Origin: DATKBT01 sp035546295
GTDB lineage: Bacteria; Acidobacteriota; Thermoanaerobaculia; Multivoradales; Multivoraceae
NCBI GenBank assembly: GCA_035546295.1
Contig: DATKBT010000116.1
Location: 1 to 44,523 of the forward strand
DNA: 44,523 bases
Direction of reading: 5' to 3'
The translations under genes and the position numbers were made by a program. The notes under the pieces were generated by a model. That model was not told where the DNA came from. It searched no databases and saw nothing but the letters and a program-made list of their open reading frames with translations. How positions within the stretch are numbered: the stretch's first letter is position 1; every line of letters starts with the position of its first letter. Below are positions 24,361 through 32,289 of the stretch, in pieces.

Positions 24361-25164
24361 ATGGGCGTGAAGGAGGCTCTAGCGTTCGGCTCGCTCACCG
24401 CGGTCTGCGCTTTCCTCGCGATTCGCGGCGAGCCGTTCGGCTGGTGGGGGCTGCTGTTCTCCGGGGGTGGGGGGGCCGTCTACTGGCTGTCCACCAGGGA
24501 GTCGCCGCCCTCGGTGGGGGCGGCCGCCCGCCACGGTCTGCTGAGCGGCGCCGAGCGTCACACCTCGGCGACGCGCGGGGTCGTCTTCCGAACCCGCCGG
24601 AGCGCCTTGGTGGTGGGCGCGGCGGGCGCCGCGATCTTCGTCGCGACGGGCTGGTGGCTGATCGGCGACGCCCGCGCGGCGACCCGGGCCGGGGAGCGGC
24701 TCGGCAGCCGCTCGCCCGAGCTCGCGCTGGTCGTGGGCGCGGCCTGCGTGCTGTTCTTCGGCGCCCTCCTGCTCTACCTACTGGCGGCCCTGGTGCGCCC
24801 CGGAGGACTGGCGCTGCTGCGCGAGGGTGTCTGGTGCCGACAGCCGGGCGGGAGCTGGTGGCTGCCGTGGGACGAGATCTCGAAGGTCTCGGTGGTCGGG
24901 GTGATGGGTCAGCGGTTCGTCGGCGTACGGGCCCGCTCTGCCGCCGCCGTGAGGGCTGCCGGGGTGAGCGGCTGGACGCGCGGCTGGAATCGCGGACGGC
25001 TGAAAGTCGACGTCACCTTCCTGCCGCGCGGGACGGTGAGCGCCGACCGAGCGGTGGAGGCGATCCGGCGCTATCTCGACGACCCCGAGGCGCGGGAACG
25101 CCTCGGGGATCCCGCTGAGGCCGAGAGATGGAGCCCGCCGGGGGCCTCGAGCCGCGCGGGCTGA
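24361..25164 (+). CDS. Membrane protein with PH-like C-terminal domain (STM3941-like)
   Basis: A 267-residue protein with four hydrophobic segments at the start and middle (ALAFGSLTAVCAFLAIRG, then GWWGLLFSGGGGAVYWL, then AAGAAIFVATGWWLIG, then VVGAACVLFFGALLLYLLAA). A cytosolic C-terminal half follows that reads ALLREGVWCRQPGG and LPWDEISKVSVV, the strand pattern of bacterial PH-like domains in STM3941/YcxB-type proteins. The ATG at 24361 is preferred to one 30 bases upstream because it sits after a GAGGAG-like site and directly before the first membrane segment. Function unknown. Confidence 0.7.
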   Translation: MGVKEALAFGSLTAVCAFLAIRGEPFGWWGLLFSGGGGAVYWLSTRESPPSVGAAARHGLLSGAERHTSATRGVVFRTRRSALVVGAAGAAIFVATGWWLIGDARAATRAGERLGSRSPELALVVGAACVLFFGALLLYLLAALVRPGGLALLREGVWCRQPGGSWWLPWDEISKVSVVGVMGQRFVGVRARSAAAVRAAGVSGWTRGWNRGRLKVDVTFLPRGTVSADRAVEAIRRYLDDPEARERLGDPAEAERWSPPGASSRAG

Positions 25165-25306
25165 GCCGACCCCCGAGATCGACCGCGCGGGCGGCCACCT
25201 CAGACGCCGAGCCGGAGCCGGCCGAGCACCATCGCCGACACCCGCAGTGAGGAGCCCTCTCTAGCCGAGCAGTCGCGGGCGCCGCGGGGAGAGCGTTGCG
25301 CTCGCT

Positions 25307-26115
25307 TCAGCCGCCGGAGCGCTCGGCCGGAGCCCCCGCCTCGGCGCGCTCCAGGGCCGCGATCGCCGCGGCCACGCCGAACTCCCGCGCGAGCGCGAGG
25401 GCGGTGGCGCCCGACTCGTCCGTCGCCCCTGGATCGGCGCCGGCGGCCAGTAGGAGCTCGACCATCTGCGAGGTGCCCCGATCCGCGCTACCCACCGCGA
25501 AGTGGAGCGGCGTGAGGCCACTCGCGTTGCGTGCCTCGGCCGAGGCCCCCCGTTCGAGCAGCAGGGTCGCCACGTCGATCAGGCCGTCGGCGGCCGCGAT
25601 CATCAGAGGGGTCTCCCCTTGGTACGCGTCGCTCGCGGTCGGGCGCTCGTCGACCGGCGCGCCGTGGTCGATCAGAAAGCCCGCCATCTCCTCGTCGTCC
25701 TGCCAGGTGGCGACGTGGAGCGGCGAGAGCTGCCGCTCGGAGCCCGCGACGACGGCGCCGTGCTCGAGCAGCTGCGCTCGCGCGCCAGCGAGACCGCCCT
25801 CATGCCGAGCCCTTGGTGGTGGCACGAGACGCAGGGGCGCCGGTCGAACCAGACGTCGGCGCTCCACTGCAGCAGCGGGAGCGCGCGCTCCACCGCCGCG
25901 CGCGCTCTCTCGGCGCGCTCCCCGGTTCCGGCGGCGAGAGGTCGTCGAGCGCCGCCCTGCGTGGAGGCCGCGGATCCGACGGTCAGCGGGAGGAGGAGCG
26001 CGAGCAGCGCTGCGCCGGCGATGCCGCGCAGCCATGGGCTCGACTCCGGGATCCCGGGGAGGTCCGCGCCCTCCTCGTGGAGGCGTCTGGGCTCGCTGTG
26101 TGAACGTTCTCGCAT
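25307..26115 (-). pseudogene. Ankyrin-repeat protein with CxxCH motif, frameshifted
   Basis: The N-terminal frame from the ATG at 26115 (GAGAGG upstream) encodes a signal anchor (WLRGIAGAALLALLLPLTVG) and then RALPLLQWSADVWF and RRPCVSCHHQGLGM, a CxxCH haem-attachment-like motif known from acidobacterial ankyrin and squalene-cyclase-like exported proteins. Near 25775-25795, in a gcgcgcgagcgc run, the reading must change by one base. The next frame then gives ankyrin repeats: SPLHVATWQDDEEMAGFLID, TPLMIAAADGLIDVATLLLE, TPLHFAVGSAD and TALALAREFGVAAA, to a stop at 25307. Joined, it would be a periplasmic protein of about 269 residues. Either a true pseudogene or a sequencing indel. Confidence 0.75.
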
Positions 26116-26358
26116 GGCGACCTCTCGGAGGGCTGGTTGGTGGCGGTGGAAGGGCGGGGAGAGCCGGGATCCATTCTCTCATCCGACGCTCGCGGGCAAC
26201 GGGGATCCGGCGGCGCTCGCGCCTCGCTCGAACGATCGAGACCCCGCCTGCGGATCATCGAGGACCAGAACCTATGGCCCGGGAAGTCCTCATGAGGGTT
26301 TGACAGGGTATCGACGTCGCGCTCCCACGCAGGGTGGCGAACGAGTCATGATCTACCA

Positions 26359-27738
26359 ATGAGAGCGTTGCTCGCATCGATCACGGCCAGCGCACTGGCT
26401 CTTTCTGCGTCGCTCCTCGGTGAGCCACCATCGCAGGGGGAGCCGTCGCACGAATCACCACCGCACGAAACACCACCGCACGAAACACCACCGCACGAAA
26501 CACCCTGGCATCAGTGGCGGGGGCCTCTCTCGACCGGCGAATCGCCCGACGCCGAACCGCCGATCGAGTGGAGCGAGACCAAGAACGTCCGCTGGAAGGT
26601 CGCACTTCCCGGCAAGGGCCACTCGACTCCGATCGTCACCGGTGACCGCGTCTACGTCACCGCGGCTTTTCCGACCGGCGAGGCCGTCGAGCCTCGGCAC
26701 GACAGCGCCCCGGGAAGCCACCACGCCGTGGCGGTGACCCGCCGCCAGGCGTACGCGGTGATCGCCGTCGACCGCACGACCGGCGCGATCGAATGGCAGC
26801 GCACGGTTCACAGTGGTCTGCCGCACGAGGGAGGCCATCACACCGGCACCTATGCGTCGGCGTCTCCGGTCACGGACGGCGAGCACGTCTTCGCGTTCTT
26901 CGGCTCGCGAGGCCTCTATGCGCTCTCCCTCGACGGCGAGGTCGAGTGGCAACTCGATCTCGGTGACATGAACACCAAGCATGCCCACGGTGAGGGGGCC
27001 TCGCCTGCCCTCCACGAGGACACGCTGATCGTGAACTGGGATCACGAGGGCCCGTCGTTCCTGGTCGCCCTCGACAAGAGAACCGGCAAGGAGCGCTGGC
27101 GGTCGCCTCGCGACGAGGTCAGCTCCTGGGCGACCCCGATCGTGGTCGAGCACGAGGGCAGGTCCCAGGTCATCGTGAGCGGCACGAAACGCATTCGCGC
27201 CTACGATCTCGAGTCCGGCGCCGTGATCTGGGAGTGCGGCGGGCTTTCGGCCAACATCGTCGCTTCGCCGGTCGCGGCGGACGGCATGGTCTTCGCCGGC
27301 TCGAGCTACGACTCGCAGGCACTGCTCGCGATCCGACTGGCGGGCTCGAAGGGAGACATCACGGGGTCGTCGCAGGTGGTGTGGCAACGCGACCGTCTCA
27401 CGCCCTACGTCCCGTCCCCGCTCCTCTACGAAGGCAAGCTCTACTACCTGCGCCACTACCAGGGGATCCTCAGCCGAGTCGAGGCCGAGAACGGCGCCGA
27501 GCCGAGCGGCCCCTTCAGGTTGAGGGGCGTGCGTGACGTCTACGCCTCGCCGGTCGCAGCAGCAGGGCGGATCTACATCACGGATCGTCAGGGAGTCACG
27601 ATCGTGATGACCACGGCAGCAACGCCCGAGATCCTCGCTGTCAACCGTCTCGACGACAGCTTCAGCGCCTCGGCTGCGGTCGTGGGGCGCGAGATCTACC
27701 TGCGCGGCGAGTCGCATCTCTACTCGCTCGCGGACTGA
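26359..27738 (+). CDS. Exported PQQ-like beta-propeller protein
   Basis: A 459-residue protein with signal peptide 1-21 and then a Pro/His-rich linker with four near-identical HETPP/HESPP units. Residues 52-459 form a BamB/PQQ-type propeller: blades carry the W-x-V/AxD-G-x-V-x-W pattern, for example GKGHSTPIVTGDRVYVTAAF, AVDRTTGAIEWQRTVHSG, ALDKRTGKERWRSPRD and AYDLESGAVIWECGG. The opening WHQWRGPLSTGES is characteristic of planctomycete and acidobacterial PQQ-repeat proteins that bind no PQQ and serve as scaffolds or enzymes of unknown specificity. The ribosome-binding site is weak; the start at 26359 is set by the signal peptide. Convergent with the DoxX-like gene. Confidence 0.9.
   Translation: MRALLASITASALALSASLLGEPPSQGEPSHESPPHETPPHETPPHETPWHQWRGPLSTGESPDAEPPIEWSETKNVRWKVALPGKGHSTPIVTGDRVYVTAAFPTGEAVEPRHDSAPGSHHAVAVTRRQAYAVIAVDRTTGAIEWQRTVHSGLPHEGGHHTGTYASASPVTDGEHVFAFFGSRGLYALSLDGEVEWQLDLGDMNTKHAHGEGASPALHEDTLIVNWDHEGPSFLVALDKRTGKERWRSPRDEVSSWATPIVVEHEGRSQVIVSGTKRIRAYDLESGAVIWECGGLSANIVASPVAADGMVFAGSSYDSQALLAIRLAGSKGDITGSSQVVWQRDRLTPYVPSPLLYEGKLYYLRHYQGILSRVEAENGAEPSGPFRLRGVRDVYASPVAAAGRIYITDRQGVTIVMTTAATPEILAVNRLDDSFSASAAVVGREIYLRGESHLYSLAD
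26449..26508 (+). repeat. 15-bp tandem repeat encoding HETPP
   Basis: Four contiguous 15-mers (cacgaaacaccaccg consensus) inside the PQQ-like gene just after the signal peptide. They encode HESPP, HETPP, HETPP, HETPW. The high identity shows recent slippage expansion of a linker. Confidence 0.9.
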
Positions 27739-27841
27739 CCCTGGAAGGCAAGGAGCGACGCGGGTCCTACCGATCGCGCGCATCGCCGGCGACCAGGCCG
27801 CCAGCCAGGACGAAGACCCACGGGCGGGGCTCGACGGGCAT

Positions 27842-28687
27842 TCAAGGACGCGGATCGTGTGAGGGACGGGTGGAGCGGAGGGTCAGGAATCGCCGAGCGA
27901 GGGATGTCGAAGAGCCGGGGGCCGGCTCGGGCGCGGAGCCCAGGCTGCCGGCGACGATCAGGGCGGCGCCGCAGAAGCCGATCGCCACGAACATGCTGGT
28001 CAGACCGGCTCGCTGGTCGCCCGGCGGAACGGCGGCCAGGAGCTCGCGGGGGATGTGCAGCGTCACGGCGTAGATCCCGTACATGACCGCCGCCAGAATT
28101 GCGGCCAGGCGCGGCAGCGCCCCCGCCGCGATCGCGGCTCCGGCAGCGACGTTGCCGACGCCCGTGAGGTAGGCGAGGAACAGGGGCCAGGGAAAGAAGG
28201 ACGGAACCAGGGACGCGACGTTCTCGGCGTAGACGAAGTGCAGGACGCCGAAGACGGGCAGCGACGATCCGAACAGCAGGCGGCCGGCGCGGGTCCAGCG
28301 ATCGCGACGGGGCTCGATCGTCATCCCGGCGAGGATCAGGGCCGCGCCGGTCAGGACGCTGATCTCGAACGTGCGCACCCAGAAGGGTGAGCGCAGCAGA
28401 CCGGGATCGAGGAACGCGCTCGGCAGCTGGAGCAGCAGGATCCACAGGGTGAAGAACACCGCCAGTGCGAGGGCCGCGCGGTGGACATGGAGGTCCGCGA
28501 CGAGGGCTAGCCCGCAGGCGATCAGAGCGACGCCGTTCTGCGCCGCGAGAGGGCCGTACCCGGGAGTCGCCGCAGACACGAACACGTCCACCGGCTGGAG
28601 CTGATGGACGAAGCCGACGTACCGCAGGCAGAGGGCGCCAAAACCGACGATCGCGGTGCCGTAGACGACTCGACCGGACGAGAGCAC
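27842..28687 (-). CDS. DoxX-like integral membrane protein
   Basis: A 281-residue protein from a GTG at 28687, preceded by GGAGGT at 8-nt spacing; there is no ATG near the N terminus. About eight membrane segments are visible, such as VVYGTAIVGFGALCLRYVGF, ALALAVFFTLWILLLQLPSA, VLTGAALILAGMTIE and VAIGFCGAALIVAGSL. In the middle, the HFVYAENVASLVPSFFPWPLF segment is typical of DoxX/DoxD-like quinol-oxidase-associated families. Many members are annotated only as DoxX family membrane proteins, with a respiratory or thiosulfate-related role in some relatives. It is alone on the minus strand between PQQ-like and GNAT-like sequences. Confidence 0.78.
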   Translation of the reverse strand: MLSSGRVVYGTAIVGFGALCLRYVGFVHQLQPVDVFVSAATPGYGPLAAQNGVALIACGLALVADLHVHRAALALAVFFTLWILLLQLPSAFLDPGLLRSPFWVRTFEISVLTGAALILAGMTIEPRRDRWTRAGRLLFGSSLPVFGVLHFVYAENVASLVPSFFPWPLFLAYLTGVGNVAAGAAIAAGALPRLAAILAAVMYGIYAVTLHIPRELLAAVPPGDQRAGLTSMFVAIGFCGAALIVAGSLGSAPEPAPGSSTSLARRFLTLRSTRPSHDPRP

Positions 28688-28887
28688 GAGACGACACCTC
28701 CGCAAGAGCGAGCCGGACGCGACCCGCGGGCCTGCCGGTGCGTCGTGGTGCCGTCGAGGACGACTCCGGCTCGAGGTTAGAGAGGGTAGCCAGGGAGCTG
28801 GCCCGGGAGAAGAGCCACTCTTCGGCGATTCGTTTGGACCGGTCCCAGGGGTATCGGGCACTCACGCCGCTGGGGTACCTTCGTGCG

Positions 28888-29202
28888 GTGAGCGGTGCCG
28901 ATTTCGTCGAGAGCCGCGAAGTGCATGCGGTGGAGGGCGGGCGATGGTCCGACTTCGAGCGGCTGTTCGAGAACCGGGGCGGCCCCAAGTACTGCTGGTG
29001 TATGGCCTGGCGCGCGACACCGGAGGAGGTGAAACGGACCGACAACGCGAGCCGCAAGGCGGCGATGGTGAGCCGGGTGGAGTCGGGGGTGCCGGTCGGT
29101 CTGTACGGGCTGCGCGACGTCTACCGCATCGAGGCCGCGGCCCTCGACCTCGCCGCGCCGTGCGGCGACCCCGGGTCCGCCGCGCGAGCGGACGAGCGAT
29201 GA
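28888..29202 (+). pseudogene. Truncated GNAT-like acetyltransferase
   Basis: 104 codons from a GTG at 28888. The N terminus reads VHAVEGGRWSDFERLFENRG, GPKYCWCMAWR and RKAAMVSRVESGVPVGLYGL, matching the start of a GNAT subgroup in which CWCMWWR precedes the acyl-CoA fold. After VPVGL, where the family continues with a D-G-x-P-x-G-W-C strand and the CoA-binding loop, the sequence turns to unrelated residues and stops. The acetyl-CoA site is therefore missing. Probably a 3' truncated remnant. Confidence 0.55.
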
Positions 29203-29259
29203 GGGGGAGCTCCCGGCCGGATCCGGTGGTCCGCGCCGCGAGACCGTGATCGCGTCGCC

Positions 29260-30699
29260 TCACAGACACGCTCGCACCCTCGCGAGCCCCTCCTCGATGC
29301 GGTCGGAAGGGATCGCGCCGTACCCGATCAGCAGCCCGGCGCGGGGCTCGGTCGCCACGAAGTGGTACGAGAGCGGCGTCAACGCGACGCCGAGGGCGCG
29401 GACGCGCTCGGTGATCGCGACGTCGGCCGAGGCCGGACGTCCGTGCAGGAACGCCGACAGGTGCAGACCCCCGGCCGCCGGGACCAGCGTCAAGTGCCCG
29501 GCGAAGTCACGGACGAGGAGTCTCGTGATGCGATCGTGCCGCTCGGCGTACACGCTTCGCATCCTACGCACGTGCTGGGCGAGCAGGCCGTCGTCGATGA
29601 GCTGGGCGACGGCGGCCTGGATCGGCACCAACGTATGCCAGTCGGTCGCGGCCTTCGCCTTGGCGAACGCGGCGTGCAGCGGCTCGGGAACGACCGCGAA
29701 GCCCAGGCGCAGGGTCGGCAGCAGCACCTTCGAGAAGGAACCCAGGAACAGGACCCGGCCGGTCGCGTCCAGGCTCCGCAGCGGCTCGAGCGGTCGTCCG
29801 CCGTACCGGAACTCGCTGTCGTAGTCGTCTTCGACGATCGCAGCTTCGGTCCGCTGCGCCCAGTCGAGCAGGGCCTGCCGGCGCGCCATCGACATCGCCA
29901 TCCCCAGCGGGTACTGGTGCGAGGGGGTGACGTAGACCAGGCGTGCTCCCGCGGGGATCGCGTCCGGCACCAGCCCCTCGTCGTCTACCTGGGCTCCGGC
30001 TACCCGGCAGCCATGGGCCTGGAAGGCGCGGCGAGCCGGCGGATAGCCCGGATCCTCCAGCGCCACCAGGTCGCCAGGCTCGAGGAGCACGCGCGCGACG
30101 AGGTCGATCGCCTGCTGGCTGCCGTTGGTGACGAACACGTCCTCGGGAGCGGCGCGGACGCCACGCGAGATCCCCACGTGGCGAGCGATCGCGGCGCGGA
30201 GGTCGGGATGGCCGGCGGCGCCGATGTGCGCTCCGGCGCCGGCCGCGCCGCGGCGGAGCTGACGCGAGACCCGCGCGCGCCACGGCGCCCAGGGAAACCG
30301 AGCGGCGTCGGGCACCCCAGGACGAAAGTCGAAATCCGGATGCGCGGCAGACATGTCCGGCGCCCCGGAGAGCTCGTCCCACAGCGGGCGGGGTCGCAGC
30401 GGCGACTCGATGGTCGGGCCCGGAGCCCGAGGCCGTACGTCGTCGCTGACGAACGTCCCGGCGCCGATCATGGCCTCCAGGAAGCCCTCGGCGCGCAGCC
30501 GCTCGTAGACGACCACCACGGCGTTTCGCGAGACGCCGAGCCTCCCGGCCAGCTCCCGACTCGAGGGCAGCGGCTCGCCCGCGAGGATCCGGCCGCCCAG
30601 GATGGCGTCTCGAATCTGCCGGTAGATCTGCCTCGTGACGTGCCGTCGCCCATCCAGGACGACGAGGAGGTCGCGAGAGGTCTTCGCCCCGGGCGGCAT
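29260..30699 (-). CDS. MocR/PdxR-type GntR regulator with aminotransferase domain
   Basis: A 479-residue protein. Residues 20-85 form a GntR winged helix (YRQIRDAILGGRILAGEPLP, SSRELAGRLGVSRNAVVVVY). Residues 115-479 form a fold-type I PLP aminotransferase domain with TNGSQQAIDL, EDPGYPPARRAF, YVTPSHQYPLG, DDYDSEFRY and the PLP lysine K324 in GSFSKVLLPTLRLGF. MocR regulators use PLP or an amino acid as effector; PdxR controls vitamin B6 synthesis, while others control GABA, taurine or ectoine use. No pdx or amino-acid gene adjoins it here. The start at 30699 is preceded by AAGGAG at a spacing of about 11 nt. Confidence 0.95.
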   Translation of the reverse strand: MPPGAKTSRDLLVVLDGRRHVTRQIYRQIRDAILGGRILAGEPLPSSRELAGRLGVSRNAVVVVYERLRAEGFLEAMIGAGTFVSDDVRPRAPGPTIESPLRPRPLWDELSGAPDMSAAHPDFDFRPGVPDAARFPWAPWRARVSRQLRRGAAGAGAHIGAAGHPDLRAAIARHVGISRGVRAAPEDVFVTNGSQQAIDLVARVLLEPGDLVALEDPGYPPARRAFQAHGCRVAGAQVDDEGLVPDAIPAGARLVYVTPSHQYPLGMAMSMARRQALLDWAQRTEAAIVEDDYDSEFRYGGRPLEPLRSLDATGRVLFLGSFSKVLLPTLRLGFAVVPEPLHAAFAKAKAATDWHTLVPIQAAVAQLIDDGLLAQHVRRMRSVYAERHDRITRLLVRDFAGHLTLVPAAGGLHLSAFLHGRPASADVAITERVRALGVALTPLSYHFVATEPRAGLLIGYGAIPSDRIEEGLARVRACL

Positions 30700-30840
30700 C
30701 GTTTCGCGTTCTCCTTCCGTGGCGGTTCCCGCGCGTCGAGGGTCGCGTGTTCGGCGCAAGCGTAGCCTTTGCCGCAGTGACCCGGACGCCGGCCGCGTGC
30801 GGCGACGCCTCGGCGACCCGAGGAAGTCGCGGTCGGGAGG

Positions 30841-31074
30841 TCAGACGAGATCACTTGACGGTCGTCCCCGGACGAGGTGTCCGCGCGGTCGCTGAACCCG
30901 CTCGCCGTGGAGACTCCGCAGGCCATGGCGGAGCATCGGCCCGTCCTCCTCGTCGAGGACATCGGACCGGACCACGACCCGGTCGTCGGGAGACACCGTA
31001 GCGGCGAAGTACCTTTCGGCCGGCATCTGCTGGTCAGCGACTCGTCCCCCGTGCTCGTTCGCATCGAGCGTCAC
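30841..31074 (-). pseudogene. Possible HNH-endonuclease C-terminal remnant
   Basis: 77 codons containing AERYFAATVSPDDRVVVRSD, VLDEEDGPMLRHGLRSLHG and ERVQRP, which recalls the C-terminal tail of certain HNH endonucleases (vS..v....dGPML.hGLq..hG...P). No catalytic HNH core is upstream; the frame starts near the end of the VapC gene. Identification is tentative. The bases at 30700-30840 show nothing. Confidence 0.3.
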
Positions 31075-31093
31075 CGCAAGGACAGGCCGGGTC

Positions 31094-31489
31094 TCACCAG
31101 AGCGATTCGATTCCGAAGTCCTCGAACACGGGATCGCGACTCACCAGCCGCACTCCCTCGACGACAGACTGCGCGGCCAGAATTCGGTCGAACGGATCGC
31201 GGTGCGCGACGTCCCAGGCGCCGGCGCGCGTCGCGTGCTCTGACCGGATCGGCAGCTCGTGAAAGCGCGCCTCGACCATCCAGCCTCGGAAGTCCGCGAT
31301 CAGAGGGGCCGCGTCGTCCAATCGGCCCAGGCGGTGCTTGGTGGCGATCTCCCAGGCGCTCGCGCTCGACACCAAGATCTGGTTGCTCGGGTCGCGAACC
31401 ACCGCGGAAGCGCGCCGCGACATCCTGCGATCCTTGAACAGCCACCACAGCAAGGCATGCGTGTCGAGCAGGTAGCTCACCGCTCCCAC
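31094..31489 (-). CDS. vapC: VapC-type PIN-domain toxin
   Basis: A 131-residue PIN ribonuclease of the YLLDTHALLWW subgroup. Active-site acids: D9 in LLDTHALLW, E47 in SSASAWEIATK and D101 in HRDPFDRILAAQ, with D118 near the C terminus (VSRDPVFEDF). The N terminus overlaps the antitoxin gene by 13 bases. This subgroup pairs with Phd/YefM-type antitoxins, as here. It is a different PIN subgroup from the one at 17345-17773, so the two modules are not duplicates. Confidence 0.93.
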   Translation of the reverse strand: MGAVSYLLDTHALLWWLFKDRRMSRRASAVVRDPSNQILVSSASAWEIATKHRLGRLDDAAPLIADFRGWMVEARFHELPIRSEHATRAGAWDVAHRDPFDRILAAQSVVEGVRLVSRDPVFEDFGIESLW

Positions 31490-31701
31490 GCCGCCAGCTC
31501 CTCGTCGGGAAGCGGGTCGAAGAACTCCTTCCCGACCTTGCCCCGGAGCAGACCCGCCTCCCTCGGCTGTGGCTTCTCGAGGGGGACGAGACGAGCATAG
31601 GGCTCGCCGTTCTTCGCGATGACGATCTCCTCCCCGGCGTGCGCCCGATCCAGGAGCTTCGAAAAGTGGGTCTTGGCGTCGTGTACGTTGACCTTGTCCA
31701 T
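31477..31701 (-). CDS. Phd/YefM-type antitoxin
   Basis: A 74-residue protein: MDKVNVHDAKTHFSKLLDRA, then GEEIVIAKNGEPYARLVPLE, the standard Phd/YefM DNA-binding fold, and a C-terminal acidic toxin-binding tail (FFDPLPDEELAAWE). The ATG at 31701 lies only 5 bases after a plausible -10 hexamer and has no Shine-Dalgarno, so the message may be leaderless. Confidence 0.93.
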   Translation of the reverse strand: MDKVNVHDAKTHFSKLLDRAHAGEEIVIAKNGEPYARLVPLEKPQPREAGLLRGKVGKEFFDPLPDEELAAWER

Positions 31702-31706
31702 GAGGC

Positions 31707-31735
31707 AGGTTAGTCCTAGGGCTGGACTAAGTCAA
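31707..31735 (-). promoter_or_regulatory. Promoter and palindromic operator of the phd-vapC module
   Basis: Reading the minus strand: TTGACT (31735-31730), a 17-base spacer, then TAACCT (31712-31707), then ATG at 31701. Between and overlapping these is a palindrome of 7-bp arms, TTAGTCC/GGACTAA (31710-31716 and 31724-31730). Phd-type antitoxins repress by binding such palindromes over their promoter. Confidence 0.55.
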
Positions 31736-31899
31736 TCCGACCGCGTATCTCCTTCGTTCTCGCGGCTGGCTTCCGCCGCCCACCTCCGCACTGGACCGGC
31801 TTCGGCGAGAGGTGTTCCTCCTCGATACGAGCGGGGATCACGTGTCGTCTTCTGCACGCCATACACGGCACCATATCCGCGCTCGCGATGACGATACTC
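31736..31899. other. Short region without a recognisable gene
   Basis: Bases between the Phd promoter and the TPR remnant. Minus-strand frames continue the decay of the TPR gene and show nothing I can identify. Confidence 0.4.
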
Positions 31900-32158
31900 C
31901 TAACGAGACCCAGGTTCGCCCACGTCGCCGGTTCTTCCCGGAGCGAGCTATGGTCGCGGCGCCGAGCTCGCTCCGCCGCGGCGTCGAGCAGGCCGACCTG
32001 CAAGTGGGCGAGGCCGGTGTGGCAGGCTCGAACGATCCGTTCGGAGCAATCCGAGCCCGGGTCGAACCGCCCTCTCCACGCCAGGCCAGGGTGGCGCGCG
32101 TGACGGCAGCGACACCAGCAGTGATCACGACCAGCGCTGGAGTCTTCTTGGAGCGCAT
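31900..32158 (-). pseudogene. Decayed N terminus of an exported TPR protein
   Basis: From an ATG at 32158 one frame encodes a signal-like start (MRSKKTPALVVITAGVAAVT). It continues LAWRGEGGSTRARIAPNGSF, like the mature start of ASPIC/UnbV-associated TPR lipoproteins. A second frame then carries ACHTGLAHLQVGLLDAAAER and EEPATWANLGLV (around 31905-31935), the first TPR units of that family. At least one frameshift separates them and the remaining several hundred residues are gone. Confidence 0.55.
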
Positions 32159-32289
32159 CGAGGTGGGGAGCGGGCGGCCGCGAGCACGGCGAGTCGGCTT
32201 TGGCTCGTCGTCTACCTGATCGTCTCGGAGAAACCCCCGAGGAGATCCGCTGCAGGGCTTCGCGGCCACCGCGCCAGCGGGCAGGGGCA

